Positions 28,733-40,612 are shown, numbered from the stretch's first letter. The stretch is 64,000 nt of DNA from Streptomyces tendae (GCF_008632955.1 NZ_CP043959.1:1488001-1552000); one strand, 5' to 3'. The notes: generated by a model from the letters alone, not told the origin. Made by a program: numbers and translations.

Positions 28733-30151
28733 GTGACCAGCACCGCGCAGGCACACACGACAGGAGCCCGGACGGCTCACCCCGAACATCTCGGGCACGT
28801 CATCTTCATCGCCGCGGCCGCCGCCATGGGCGGCTTCCTCTTCGGCTACGACAGCTCCGTGATCAACGGCGCCGTCGAGGCCGTCCGCGACCGCTACGAC
28901 ATCGGCTCCGCCGCACTCGCCCAGGTCATCGCCATCGCGCTGATCGGCTGTGCGATCGGAGCCGCCACCGCCGGCCGGATAGCCGACCGCATCGGACGCA
29001 TCCGGTGCATGCAGATCGCAGCGGTCCTGTTCACCGTCAGCGCCGTCGGCTCCGCGCTGCCCTTCGCGCTGTGGGACCTCGCCTTCTGGCGGGTCGTCGG
29101 CGGCTTCGCCATCGGCATGGCCTCCGTCATCGGCCCGGCCTACATCGCCGAGGTCGCCCCGCCCGCCTACCGCGGCCGTCTCGGCTCCTTCCAGCAGGCC
29201 GCGATCGTCGTCGGCATCGCCGTCTCCCAGCTCGTCAACTGGGGCATCCTGAACGCGGCCGACGGGGACCAGCGCGGTGAGCTGATGGGTCTGGAGGCCT
29301 GGCAGGTCATGCTCGGCGTCATGGTGATCCCCGCCGTCCTCTACGGCCTGCTGTCCTTCGCCATCCCCGAGTCCCCGCGCTACCTGATCTCCGTCGGCAA
29401 GCACGAGCGTGCCAAGCAGATCCTCTCCGAGGTCGAGGGCGGCGAGATCGATCTCGACGCCCGCGTCACCGAGATCGAGACCGGCATGCACCGCGAGGAG
29501 AAGTCCAGCTTCAAGGACCTGCTCGGCGGCAGCTTCTTCTTCAAGCCGATCGTCTGGGTCGGCATCGGCCTGTCGGTGTTCCAGCAGTTCGTCGGCATCA
29601 ACGTCGCCTTCTACTACTCGGCCACGCTGTGGCAGTCGGTCGGCGTCGACCCCTCGGACTCGTTCTTCTACTCGTTCACCACCTCGATCATCAACATCGT
29701 CGGCACGGTGATCGCGATGATCTTCGTCGACCGCATCGGCCGCCGGCCGCTCGCCATCATCGGCTCGGTCGGCATGGTGATCGGTCTGGCGCTGGAAGCC
29801 TGGGCGTTCTCCTCGGACCTCGTCGATGGCCAGCTGCCCGCCACGCAGGGCTGGGTGGCCCTGATCGCCGCCCACGTCTTCGTCCTCTTCTTCGCCCTGT
29901 CGTGGGGTGTGGTCGTGTGGGTCATGCTCGGCGAGATGTTCCCGAACCGGATCCGTGCCGCCGCCCTCGGTGTCGCCGCGGCCGCGCAGTGGATCGCGAA
30001 CTGGGCCATCACCGCGAGCTTCCCGTCGCTGGCGGACTGGAACCTGTCCGTCACGTACGTGATCTACACGGTGTTCGCGGCGCTCTCGATTCCGTTCGTG
30101 CTGAAGTTCGTGAAGGAGACGAAGGGGAAGCGGTTGGAGGAGATGGGCTGA
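28733..30151 (+). CDS. glcP: Glucose permease, MFS sugar porter family
   Basis: The 472-residue integral membrane protein has 12 predicted TM segments with sugar-porter signatures: GGFLFGYDSSVINGA in TM1, RIADRIGRIR after TM2, PESPRYLI before the central loop, FQQFVGINVAFYYS in TM7 and DRIGRRPLAIIG. Position after smc and sequence match GlcP1, the main glucose/H+ symporter of S. coelicolor. GTG at 28733 has a GAGGAG SD. It is monocistronic with its own promoter. Confidence 0.92.
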   Translation: MTSTAQAHTTGARTAHPEHLGHVIFIAAAAAMGGFLFGYDSSVINGAVEAVRDRYDIGSAALAQVIAIALIGCAIGAATAGRIADRIGRIRCMQIAAVLFTVSAVGSALPFALWDLAFWRVVGGFAIGMASVIGPAYIAEVAPPAYRGRLGSFQQAAIVVGIAVSQLVNWGILNAADGDQRGELMGLEAWQVMLGVMVIPAVLYGLLSFAIPESPRYLISVGKHERAKQILSEVEGGEIDLDARVTEIETGMHREEKSSFKDLLGGSFFFKPIVWVGIGLSVFQQFVGINVAFYYSATLWQSVGVDPSDSFFYSFTTSIINIVGTVIAMIFVDRIGRRPLAIIGSVGMVIGLALEAWAFSSDLVDGQLPATQGWVALIAAHVFVLFFALSWGVVVWVMLGEMFPNRIRAAALGVAAAAQWIANWAITASFPSLADWNLSVTYVIYTVFAALSIPFVLKFVKETKGKRLEEMG

Positions 30152-30451
30152 CGCCCCTCTCCTCCCCTGTGACCCGGGGGGTCGGGCTTCCTCCCTGCTG
30201 TCCGGCTCCTCGTGTGAGCTTGTCCGCCGCCCTGGCTCGGTTTTGTCCGAGCTGGGGCGGTGGTGCGTTCGTGGGGCCGTGCGGGTGGGTGGGGGTTGAT
30301 CGCGCAGTTCCCCGCGCCCCTGGGGGGTGGTTGCTCCGGAGTGGACAGGGTGCTGTCGGCTGTGGGTGGGCGCGCGGTTGCCCGTGGCCCTGCGGGGGCG
30401 CGCGTCGGGTGCGGGGGTGGCGGGGGGCGCATGGCTGATACTGGACGGGTT
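30152..30451. other. Repeat-rich gap between glcP and ftsY
   Basis: No gene is seen. The stretch is G-rich on the plus strand and includes GATCGCGCAGTTCCCCGCG (30299-30317) followed by CCCCTGGGGGG, a string that recurs in Streptomyces intergenic regions as a dispersed repeat. A second related GC-rich segment follows (30360-30420). Open frames through it are compositional. Confidence 0.55.
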
Positions 30452-31649
30452 ATGGACATCGTCATCCTTGCTGTAGTCATCGCCGTGGTCGTGCTCGGCA
30501 CGCTCGGCGGGCTCATCGTCGGGAGCCGGCGCAAGAAGCCGCTGCCCCCGCCGCCGCCCGCAGCGCCCGACATCACCGCCCCGCCGACCCGCACGTCGGC
30601 GAAGAGGCCGAGACGCCGCGGAGGAACCGCGGCGCACCATCGAGGAGGTTGATCTTCCGGCGGGCGCCGGTCCCGTCGTCATCGAGGAACCGCCCGCCGC
30701 CGGGGCTCCCGAGATCGAGATCCCGGAGCCCACCGCCGGCCGGCTGGTCCGGCTGCGGGCCCGTCTCTCCCGCTCCCAGAACGCCTTGGGCAAGGGTCTG
30801 CTCACCCTGCTGTCCCGCGAGCACCTGGACGAGGACACCTGGGAGGAGATCGAGGACACCCTGCTCACCGCCGACGTGGGCGTCCAGCCCACCCAGGAGC
30901 TGGTCGACCGGCTGCGCGAGCGGGTCAAGGTGCTGGGCACCCGCACCCCCGAGGAGCTGCGCGGGCTGCTCCGCGAGGAGCTGGTCACCCTGGTCGGTCC
31001 GCAGATGGACCGCACCGTGCACACCGAGAACGAGGCCGGCGGCCCCGGCGTCGTGATGGTGGTCGGCGTCAACGGCACCGGCAAGACCACCACCACCGGC
31101 AAGCTCGCCCGGGTCCTGGTCGCCGACGGCAACACCGTCGTCCTGGGCGCCGCCGACACCTTCCGTGCCGCCGCCGCCGACCAGCTGCAGACCTGGGGCG
31201 AGCGGGTGGGCGCCCATATCGTGCGCGGCCCCGAGGGCGGCGACCCGGCCTCCGTCGCGTTCGACGCGGTCAAGGAGGGCAAGGAGATGGACGCCGACGC
31301 TGTGCTCATCGACACCGCCGGCCGGCTGCACACCAAGACGGGCCTCATGGACGAGCTCGGCAAGGTCAAGCGGGTCGTGGAGAAGCAGGCCCCGCTGGAC
31401 GAGGTGCTGCTGGTGCTCGACGCCACCACCGGCCAGAACGGTCTGGTGCAGGCCCGCGTCTTCGCCGAGGTCGTCGACATCACCGGCATCGTGCTCACGA
31501 AGCTCGACGGCACGGCCAAGGGCGGCATCGTCATCGCCGTCCAGCGCGAGCTGGGCGTCCCGGTCAAGCTGATCGGGCTCGGCGAGGGCGCGGACGACCT
31601 CGCGCCGTTCGAGCCGGGAGCCTTCGTGGACGCGCTCCTCGGGGAGTGA
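30452..31649 (+). CDS. ftsY: Signal recognition particle receptor FtsY (two apparent 1-nt deletions)
   Basis: FtsY docks SRP-ribosome complexes at the membrane. ATG at 30452 opens an N-terminal membrane anchor (MDIVILAVVIAVVVLG) followed by KKPLPPPPP. The NG GTPase domain lies in another frame, readable from about 30621: TIEEV, ENEAGGPGVVMVVGVNGTGKTTTTGK (split P-loop GVNGTGKT), DTFRAAAADQL, DTAGRLHTK, TKLDGTAKGG. Between them the acidic linker needs two shifts, one near 30578-30594 and one near 30612-30623; restoring one base at each gives a continuous linker (GEEAETPREEPRRTIEEV). The gene is essential, so sequencing error is the first suspicion. Confidence 0.85.
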
Positions 31650-31672
31650 CACCCCGCTCCCGACCACGGAAC

Positions 31673-31716
31673 GCGAAAGCGCCCGCCCCCGGACCGTCGG
31701 GGGACGGGCGCTTCGC
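31673..31716. terminator. Terminator hairpin after ftsY
   Basis: AGCGCCCGCCCCC (31678-31690) pairs with GGGGGACGGGCGCT (31699-31712) with one bulged A, and GCGA/TCGC extends the base. It lies between convergent ftsY and the Prim-Pol-domain gene and can serve both. Confidence 0.7.
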
Positions 31717-31741
31717 CGTGTCGGAGCCGTGTGGGGAGGGG

Positions 31742-32407
31742 CTACATGCCCGACCGGTGCGCCACGTACGCCAGGGTGCCGAGCAGCAGCCGGGCCTCGG
31801 GCGGCCGGGAGGCGTGGTCCAGGACGGGGGAGCGCAGCCAGCGCACCGGTCCGAGGCCGCCGCGGTCCGAGGGCGGTGCCGTGATGTGCGTACCGCGTCC
31901 GAGGCCGCGCAGGTCGAGCGAGGCAGGATCGTCCCAGCCCATGCGGTAGAGCAGATCGGGCAAGGCCGCGGCGGCGCCCGGGGCGACGAAGAACTGGGCA
32001 CGCCCGTCCGGGGTGGCGGCGACCGGTCCGACCGGCAGGCCCATGCGCTCCAGCCGGGCCAGGGCGTGGCGCCCGGCGGGTTCGGCCACCTCGATCACGT
32101 CGAACGCCCGCCCGACCGGCAGCATCAGCGAGGCGCCCGGGAACTCGGACCAGCGCGCGGTCACCTCGTCCAGCGGCGCGCCCGCGCGGATCACCGGCGC
32201 CAGGTCCAGGGGGTGGGCGCCCGGCGCCCGGCAGTTGCCGCGGCCGCAGGAGCAGGACCCGGCGACGGCGCGGACGCCCGGCACCACGTCCCAGCCCCAG
32301 AGTCCGGTGTACTCCGCCACGACCGTGCCGTCCGAGGAGCGGCCGCGGCGCCGCGAGCCGGACCGGATGTCACGGATGCCCCGACTGATACCGATCGTGA
32401 AGCCCAT
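31742..32407 (-). CDS. Bifunctional primase/polymerase (Prim-Pol) N-terminal domain protein
   Basis: The 221-residue protein resembles the AEP Prim-Pol domain of plasmid and phage replication proteins: a WGWDVVPG opening, a Cys cluster CSCGRGNC followed by PGAHPL, and later APPSDRGGLGPVRWL. The catalytic acidic pair (hhDhD) is not clearly preserved (FDVIEVAE stands where D-x-D is expected), so it may be non-catalytic. It is a conserved Streptomyces core gene next to nsdA, not part of the element at 53 kb. GGAGGGGGC precedes the ATG at 32407. Confidence 0.7.
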   Translation of the reverse strand: MGFTIGISRGIRDIRSGSRRRGRSSDGTVVAEYTGLWGWDVVPGVRAVAGSCSCGRGNCRAPGAHPLDLAPVIRAGAPLDEVTARWSEFPGASLMLPVGRAFDVIEVAEPAGRHALARLERMGLPVGPVAATPDGRAQFFVAPGAAAALPDLLYRMGWDDPASLDLRGLGRGTHITAPPSDRGGLGPVRWLRSPVLDHASRPPEARLLLGTLAYVAHRSGM

Positions 32408-32856
32408 GCCCCCTCCAACGGGTCCGACCTACCGGTGGTTACGTAGCGAACGCAGAGTGTGACTCTCTGCTTTCGGCTTCCCGGTGCGCCTCGCGCCAAC
32501 CAGCGCTTTGGTGTGCCCGGGGGTGGTGAGAGGGGCCGCTGCGCGCCCCTGAGTGCATCGCTGCATCCACTCTTGTCTGTCCTGTGTCAAGTCAATCGCG
32601 GGTCGGCGACGGTGCGTTCATTCGAAGGGGTGGCGAATGGTGGCGATTACGGTTCCGCCATGGTGAGGCCGGTGATCATAGGGTTACTGTGTGTGCACGG
32701 CTTGGATGGGGCACATGCACTCGTGGGTATGCCGGAGGCAACTCGGCTTTCCGTTCTAAGGGTGGCAACCGCCGGACGGGCGGCCCCAAGGACCGGCATT
32801 CTGATAGGGCTTGGCGCACTCAGCGACAAGTGGTCTTCAGGGATGGGGGCGTTCCA
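32408..32856. promoter_or_regulatory. Divergent intergenic region upstream of nsdA
   Basis: This 449-bp gap separates the Prim-Pol-domain gene from nsdA and has no convincing ORF. It contains an inverted repeat GCAGAG-TGTGACT-CTCTGC (32452-32470) close to the minus-strand start, and AT-richer patches around 32600-32700 likely holding the nsdA promoter. Exact promoter boxes cannot be assigned. Confidence 0.45.
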
Positions 32857-34353
32857 GTGAGCGGCAACGGCGGTGGCGGGACGAGTACTGCGGGTGCGGA
32901 GAAGCGTCCGAACGAGATGCTCGCCTCGTGGTTCGTCCGCAGCGGCTGGTCCAAGGGGGAGCTCGCCCGCCAAGTGAACCGCAGAGCAAGGCAGTTGGGT
33001 GCCAACCACATCTCCACCGACACCTCCCGCGTGCGCCGCTGGCTGGACGGGGAGAACCCGCGCGAGCCGATCCCCAGAATCCTGTCGGAGCTGTTCTCCG
33101 AGCGTTTCGGTGTCGTCGTCTCCGTGGAGGACCTGGGCCTGCGCACCACCCGCCCGGCACCCGCCGCGACCGGTGTCGACCTTCCCTGGACGGGCCCGCA
33201 GACCGTGGCCCTGCTCAGCGAGTTCTCGCGCAGCGACCTGATGCTGGCGCGGCGCGGCTTCCTCGGGAGCTCGCTGGCCCTTTCCGCGGGTCCGTCCCTC
33301 ATCGAGCCCATGCAGCGCTGGCTCGTCCCCTCTCCGTCCAGCCCGCTCCCCAGGCCCGAGCCGGACGTCGCGCCCTCCTCGGCGCGGGCCCGCGGCCGGC
33401 TGTCCAAGCCGGAACTGGACCTGCTGGAGACGACCACCGTGATGTTCCGGCAGTGGGACGCCCAGTGCGGCGGCGGACTGCGCCGCAAAGCCGTCGTCGG
33501 TCAGCTCCACGAGGTCACCGACCTCCTCCAGGAGCCCCAGCCGGAGGCCGCCACCAAGCGGCTGTTCAAGGTCGCCGCCGAGCTGGCCGAGCTCGCGGGC
33601 TGGATGTCGTACGACGTGGGGCTGCAGCCGACCGCGCAGAAGTACTTCGTGCTCGCCCTGCACGCCGCCAAGGAGGCCGGGGACCGGCCGCTCGGCTCCT
33701 ACGTGCTGTCCAACATGGGCCGGCAGATGATCCACCTCGGCCGCCCCGAGGACGCGCTGGAGCTCATCCACCTCGCGCAGTACGGCAGCCGGGACTGCGC
33801 CAGCCCCCGCATCCAGTCGATGCTGTATGCGATGGAGGCCCGCGCCTACGCCAACATGGGGCAGCCCGGCCGCTGCAAGCGCGCCGTCCGCATGGCCGAG
33901 GACACCTTCGCCGAGGCCGACGAGTGGGACGAGCCCGACCCGGACTGGATCCGCTTCTTCTCCGAGGCCGAGCTGTACGCGGAGAACAGCCACTCCTTCC
34001 GCGACCTCGCCTACGTAGCGGGCCGCAGCCCCACCTACGCCTCCCTCGCCGAGCCGCTGATGAAGCGGGCCGTGGAACTCTTCGGCCAGGAGGGCGGCGA
34101 GCACCAGCGCTCCTACGCCCTCAACCTCATCGGCATGGCCACCGTCCACCTGCTCCAGCGCGAGCCCGAGCAGAGCACGGTTCTGGCCACCGACGCCATC
34201 AAGGCCGCCAAGAAGGTCCGTTCCGAGCGCGTCAACACTCGTATCCGAAAGACCGTCGACACCGCCGTACGCGACTTCGGAGACCTCGCCGACGTCGTCG
34301 AACTCACCGAGCGGCTCGCGATCGAGCTGCCGGAGACCGCCGAAGCGGTCTGA
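32857..34353 (+). CDS. nsdA: NsdA, TPR-containing negative regulator of differentiation
   Basis: NsdA represses sporulation and antibiotic synthesis in S. coelicolor. The 498-residue protein begins with an HTH-like region (MLASWFVRSGWSKGELARQV, RVRRWLDGENPREPIP), a Ser/Pro-rich linker (about residues 150-185), then helical TPR-type repeats in the C-terminal half (QKYFVLALHAAKEAGDRPLG, MGRQMIHLGRPEDALELIHL). Start GTG at 32857 fits the known length and has GGGGG 7 bp upstream. It is transcribed alone. Confidence 0.9.
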   Translation: MSGNGGGGTSTAGAEKRPNEMLASWFVRSGWSKGELARQVNRRARQLGANHISTDTSRVRRWLDGENPREPIPRILSELFSERFGVVVSVEDLGLRTTRPAPAATGVDLPWTGPQTVALLSEFSRSDLMLARRGFLGSSLALSAGPSLIEPMQRWLVPSPSSPLPRPEPDVAPSSARARGRLSKPELDLLETTTVMFRQWDAQCGGGLRRKAVVGQLHEVTDLLQEPQPEAATKRLFKVAAELAELAGWMSYDVGLQPTAQKYFVLALHAAKEAGDRPLGSYVLSNMGRQMIHLGRPEDALELIHLAQYGSRDCASPRIQSMLYAMEARAYANMGQPGRCKRAVRMAEDTFAEADEWDEPDPDWIRFFSEAELYAENSHSFRDLAYVAGRSPTYASLAEPLMKRAVELFGQEGGEHQRSYALNLIGMATVHLLQREPEQSTVLATDAIKAAKKVRSERVNTRIRKTVDTAVRDFGDLADVVELTERLAIELPETAEAV

Positions 34354-36376
<2,023 letters not shown>

Positions 36377-36405
36377 CAGCAGCCCCACGGAACAGGAGTC
36401 GCCGG

Positions 36406-38847
36406 GTGACGAGTACGGACACGCACGACCAGGCAGAGGACTCGGGGCCCGACGGCTACGCGGCGGCCCGGCTGCGCCTTCTCACCGAGAAGGCGCGGTC
36501 CGGGCCGCCGCGCCGTTCCGCCCTCGCCGGCCTCACCGACGAATGGCTCGCCGGCCTCTTCGCGGCCGGCGCCCCCGGAGCACGCGGGATCTCCCTGGTC
36601 GCCGTCGGCGGTTACGGACGCGCGGAGCTCTCCCCGCGCAGCGACCTCGACCTGCTCCTGCTGCACGACGGCAGCGCCCCCCAGGCCGTGTCCGCCCTCG
36701 CCGACCGCCTCTGGTACCCGGTCTGGGACCTCGGCCTCGCCCTCGACCACTCCGTCCGCACCCCGGCGGAGGCCCGCAGGACCGCCGGTGAGGACCTCAA
36801 GGTCCAGCTCGGCCTGCTGGACGCCCGGCACGTCGCCGGCGACCTCGGCCTCACCACCGCCCTGCGCACCACCGTGCTCGCCGACTGGCGCAACCAGGCC
36901 CCCAAGCGGCTGCCCGCCCTGCGGGAACTGTGCGAGGAACGCGCCGAACGCCAGGGCGAGCTGCAGTACCTCCTGGAACCCGACCTCAAGGAGGCGCGCG
37001 GCGGACTGCGCGACGTCACCGCCCTGCGCGCGGTGGCCGCCTCCTGGCTCGCCGACGCCCCGCGCGAGGGACTCGCCGAGGCCCGCGGCCGCCTCCTCGA
37101 CGTACGCGACGCCCTCCACCTGAGCACCGGACGCGCCACCGACCGGCTCGCCCTCCAGGAACAGGACCAGGTCGCCGCCGAACTCGGCCTCCTCGACGCC
37201 GACGCCCTGCTGCGCCAGGTCTACGAGGCCGCCCGGGTCATCGCCTACGCGGGCGACGTCACCTGGCGCGAGGTCGGCCGTGTCCTGCGCTCCCGTTCCG
37301 TACGGCCCCGGCTGCGCGCCATGCTGGGCGGCGGGAAACCGGCACCCGAACGCTCCCCGCTCGCCGAAGGGGTCGTCGAGCAGGACGGCGAGGTGGTGCT
37401 CGCCCGCGCCGCGCGCCCCGACCACGACTCCGTGCTCCCGCTCCGCGCCGCGGCCGCCGCCGCCCAGGCCGGACTCCCGCTCTCCCTGCACGCCGTCCGC
37501 CGCATGGCCGCCGGCGCCCGCGCCCTGCCCTCGCCCTGGCCCGCCGAGGCCCGGCAGCAGCTCCTCACCCTGCTGGGCTCCGGCCGCCCCACCGTCGACG
37601 TCTGGGAGGCGCTGGAGGCCGAGGGCCTGATCAGCCTGCTGCTCCCCGACTGGGACCGGGTGCGGTGCCGCCCGCAGCGCAACGCCGTGCACCTGTGGAC
37701 CGTGGACCGGCACCTCATCGAGACCGCCGTACGCGCCTCCGCCTTCACCCGCCGGGTCAGCCGCCCCGACCTGCTGCTCATCGCCGCCCTGCTGCACGAC
37801 ATCGGCAAGGGCTGGCCCGGCGACCACTCGGTGGCCGGCGAGGTCATCGCCCGGGACGTGGCCGCCCGTATCGGCTTCGACGCGGGCGACGTCACCGTGA
37901 TCGCCACGCTCGTACGCCACCACCTGCTGCTCGTGGAGACCGCCACCCGGCGCGACCTCGACGATCCCGCCACCGTGCGGGCCGTCGCCGAGGCCGTCGG
38001 CTCCCAGAGCACCCTCGAACTGCTGCACGCCCTCACGGAGGCGGACGCCCTCGCCACCGGGCCGGCCGCCTGGTCCTCCTGGCGCGCCTCCCTCGTCGCC
38101 GACCTGGTCAAACGGGTCTCCGCCGTGCTCGCGGGCCAGGCACCGCCCGACCCCGAGGCGGCCGCGCCCACCGCGCAGCACGAGCGGCTCGCCCTCGAAG
38201 CCGTCGCCACGGGCGCTTCCGTCCTGTCGTTGCGGGCGCAGACCGAACCGCCCGCCGAGCCCTCGGACGACCCCGAACCGCTGGGCGTCGAGCTGATCGT
38301 GGCCGTACCCGACCAGCCGGGCGTGCTGCCCGCGGTGGCCGGCGTGCTCGCCATGCACCGGCTGACCGTGCGCACCGCCGAACTGCGGGCACTGGACCTT
38401 CCGGACGGTGTCGACGGCTCCGTGCTGCTGCTGGACTGGCGGGTCGCCGCCGAGTTCGGCTCGCTGCCCCAGGCCGTCCGGCTCCGCGCCGACCTGGTCC
38501 GCGCCCTCGACGGCAGCCTCGACATCTCCGGCCGTCTGGCCGAGCGGGACGCCGCGTACCCGAGGCGCCGCGGGGTGGTCGCCCCGCCCCCGCGCGTGAC
38601 CGTCGCCCCGGCCGCCTCCCGGCACGCCACGGTGATCGAGGTCCGCGCGCAGGACGCACCGGGGCTGCTGTTCCGCATCGGGCGGGCCCTGGAGGACGCG
38701 GGTGTGAGGGTGCGCAGCGCCCACGCGAGCACCCTGGGCGCCAACGCGGTCGACGCCTTCTACGTCACCGGACCGGAGGGCCTGCCGCTGCCGGGCGAGG
38801 AGGCCGTGGCGGTGGCCCGCAAACTGGAGGAGATGCTGCGGGCGTGA
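36406..38847 (+). CDS. glnD: PII nucleotidyltransferase GlnD
   Basis: GlnD modifies GlnK in response to nitrogen; the Streptomyces enzyme adenylylates rather than uridylylates it. The 813-residue protein has the nucleotidyltransferase motif VGGYGRAELSPRSDLDLLLL, a helical linker, an HD phosphohydrolase domain (LLHDIGKGWPGDHS), and two C-terminal ACT domains that sense glutamine (GVELIVAVPDQPGVLPAVAG and VIEVRAQDAPGLLFRIGRAL). The GTG at 36406 follows an ACAGGAGTC SD 29 bp after glnK. Confidence 0.95.
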   Translation: MTSTDTHDQAEDSGPDGYAAARLRLLTEKARSGPPRRSALAGLTDEWLAGLFAAGAPGARGISLVAVGGYGRAELSPRSDLDLLLLHDGSAPQAVSALADRLWYPVWDLGLALDHSVRTPAEARRTAGEDLKVQLGLLDARHVAGDLGLTTALRTTVLADWRNQAPKRLPALRELCEERAERQGELQYLLEPDLKEARGGLRDVTALRAVAASWLADAPREGLAEARGRLLDVRDALHLSTGRATDRLALQEQDQVAAELGLLDADALLRQVYEAARVIAYAGDVTWREVGRVLRSRSVRPRLRAMLGGGKPAPERSPLAEGVVEQDGEVVLARAARPDHDSVLPLRAAAAAAQAGLPLSLHAVRRMAAGARALPSPWPAEARQQLLTLLGSGRPTVDVWEALEAEGLISLLLPDWDRVRCRPQRNAVHLWTVDRHLIETAVRASAFTRRVSRPDLLLIAALLHDIGKGWPGDHSVAGEVIARDVAARIGFDAGDVTVIATLVRHHLLLVETATRRDLDDPATVRAVAEAVGSQSTLELLHALTEADALATGPAAWSSWRASLVADLVKRVSAVLAGQAPPDPEAAAPTAQHERLALEAVATGASVLSLRAQTEPPAEPSDDPEPLGVELIVAVPDQPGVLPAVAGVLAMHRLTVRTAELRALDLPDGVDGSVLLLDWRVAAEFGSLPQAVRLRADLVRALDGSLDISGRLAERDAAYPRRRGVVAPPPRVTVAPAASRHATVIEVRAQDAPGLLFRIGRALEDAGVRVRSAHASTLGANAVDAFYVTGPEGLPLPGEEAVAVARKLEEMLRA

Positions 38848-38861
38848 CCGCGCGGGCGTGC

Positions 38862-38881
38862 CCCCGCGCTCACGCGCGGGG
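38862..38881. terminator. Hairpin after glnD
   Basis: CCCCGCGC (38862-38869) and GCGCGGGG (38874-38881) form an 8-bp perfect stem with a TCAC loop, 15 bp after the glnD stop. It probably ends the nitrogen operon. Confidence 0.6.
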
Positions 38882-39007
38882 CCGTCCACCGGCACGCACG
38901 TCCCGCTCCCGTCCACCGGCCGCGGCGGGCGGGGGCGTTTTGCTTGCGGGGCCGGATACCCTGGAGGGCAGCCCAGTCCGCCCCCGACCCCGAGGACCGA
39001 CGCCACC

Positions 39008-40558
39008 GTGTTCGATACCCTCTCCGACCGCCTCAGCGCGACTTTCAAAAACCTCCGCGGCAAAGGCAGGTTGTCCGAGGCGGACATCGACGCCACGGCG
39101 CGTGAGATCCGCATCGCCCTCCTCGAGGCCGACGTGGCCCTGCCGGTCGTCCGGTCGTTCATCAAGAACGTCAAGGAAAGGGCCCTGGGCGCCGAGGTCT
39201 CCAAGGCGCTCAACCCGGCCCAGCAGATCATCAAGATCGTCAACGACGAGCTGATCCAGATCCTCGGCGGCGAGACCCGCCGTCTGCGGTTCGCCAAGCA
39301 GCCGCCGACCGTGATCATGCTCGCGGGTCTGCAGGGTGCCGGTAAGACCACCCTCGCGGGCAAGCTCGGCCACTGGCTGAAGGAGCAGGGCCACTCCCCG
39401 CTGCTGGTCGCCGCCGACCTCCAGCGCCCCAACGCCGTCAACCAGCTGAGCGTGGTCGCCGAGCGCGCGGGCGTCGCCGTCTACGCGCCCGAGCCGGGCA
39501 ACGGCGTCGGCGACCCGGTCAAGGTCGCCAAGGACTCCATCGACTTCGCGCGGTCCAAGGTCCACGACATCGTGATCGTGGACACCGCCGGCCGCCTGGG
39601 CATCGACCAGGAGCTGATGCGGCAGGCCGCGGACATCCGGGACGCGGTCTCGCCCGACGAGATCCTCTTCGTCGTCGACGCGATGATCGGCCAGGACGCG
39701 GTCAACACGGCCGAGGCCTTCCGTGACGGCGTCGGCTTCGACGGCGTGGTGCTCTCCAAGCTCGACGGTGACGCCCGCGGTGGTGCCGCCCTGTCGATCC
39801 GGCAGGTCACGGGCAAGCCGATCATGTTCGCGTCCAACGGTGAGAAGCTCGACGACTTCGACGCCTTCCACCCGGACCGCATGGCCTCCCGCATCCTCGA
39901 CATGGGTGACCTGCTCACCCTGATCGAGCAGGCTGAGAAGACGTTCAGCCAGGAAGAGGCCGAGAAGATGGCCTCCAAGCTGGCGTCCAAGAAGGGCCAG
40001 GACTTCACCCTGGACGACTTCCTGGCCCAGATGGAGCAGGTCCGCAAGATGGGCTCCATCTCCAAGCTGCTCGGCATGCTCCCGGGCATGGGCCAGATCA
40101 AGGACCAGATCAACAACCTGGACGAGCGGGACGTCGACCGCACCGCCGCGATCATCAAGTCGATGACGCCCGGCGAGCGCCAGGACCCGACGGTCATCAA
40201 CGGTTCGCGCCGCGCCCGTATCGCCAAGGGCTCCGGTGTCGAGGTCAGCGCGGTGAAGAACCTCGTCGAGCGGTTCTTCGAGGCGCGGAAGATGATGTCC
40301 CGCATGGCCCAGGGCGGCGGCATGCCGGGGATGCCCGGGATGCCGGGCATGGGCGGCGGCCCCGGCCGTACGAAGAAGAAGCAGAAGCAGGCCAAGGGCA
40401 AGCAGCGCTCGGGCAACCCGATGAAGCGCAAGCAGCAGGAGCAGGAGGAGGCCGCGCGCCGGGCCGCGGCCGCCGAGGGCGGCAACGCCTTCGGACTGCC
40501 GCAGCAGGGCGGCAAGGACTTCGAGCTGCCCGACGAGTTCAAGAAGTTCATGGGCTGA
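39008..40558 (+). CDS. ffh: Signal recognition particle protein Ffh
   Basis: Ffh binds SRP RNA and signal peptides. The 516-residue protein has the N domain (MFDTLSDRLSATFKNLRGKG), GTPase P-loop GLQGAGKTT at about 105-113, DTAGRLG, SKLDGDARGG, and a Met-rich M domain ending GGGMPGMPGMPGMGGGPG, a flexible low-complexity tail with basic residues (KKKQKQAKGKQRSG). The GTG at 39008 matches the family start; the frame upstream is unrelated. The partner ftsY is 7 kb upstream. It is monocistronic with a perfect terminator. Confidence 0.97.
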   Translation: MFDTLSDRLSATFKNLRGKGRLSEADIDATAREIRIALLEADVALPVVRSFIKNVKERALGAEVSKALNPAQQIIKIVNDELIQILGGETRRLRFAKQPPTVIMLAGLQGAGKTTLAGKLGHWLKEQGHSPLLVAADLQRPNAVNQLSVVAERAGVAVYAPEPGNGVGDPVKVAKDSIDFARSKVHDIVIVDTAGRLGIDQELMRQAADIRDAVSPDEILFVVDAMIGQDAVNTAEAFRDGVGFDGVVLSKLDGDARGGAALSIRQVTGKPIMFASNGEKLDDFDAFHPDRMASRILDMGDLLTLIEQAEKTFSQEEAEKMASKLASKKGQDFTLDDFLAQMEQVRKMGSISKLLGMLPGMGQIKDQINNLDERDVDRTAAIIKSMTPGERQDPTVINGSRRARIAKGSGVEVSAVKNLVERFFEARKMMSRMAQGGGMPGMPGMPGMGGGPGRTKKKQKQAKGKQRSGNPMKRKQQEQEEAARRAAAAEGGNAFGLPQQGGKDFELPDEFKKFMG

Positions 40559-40578
40559 GGCCCGTACCGGTGACACCA

Positions 40579-40612
40579 CTGGGGCGCCCCCTCCTCGCAG
40601 GGGGCGCCCCAG
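40579..40612. terminator. ffh terminator, 14-bp perfect stem
   Basis: CTGGGGCGCCCCCT (40579-40592) and AGGGGGCGCCCCAG (40599-40612) are perfect inverted repeats with a 6-bp loop, between convergent ffh and the methyltransferase gene. Confidence 0.85.
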
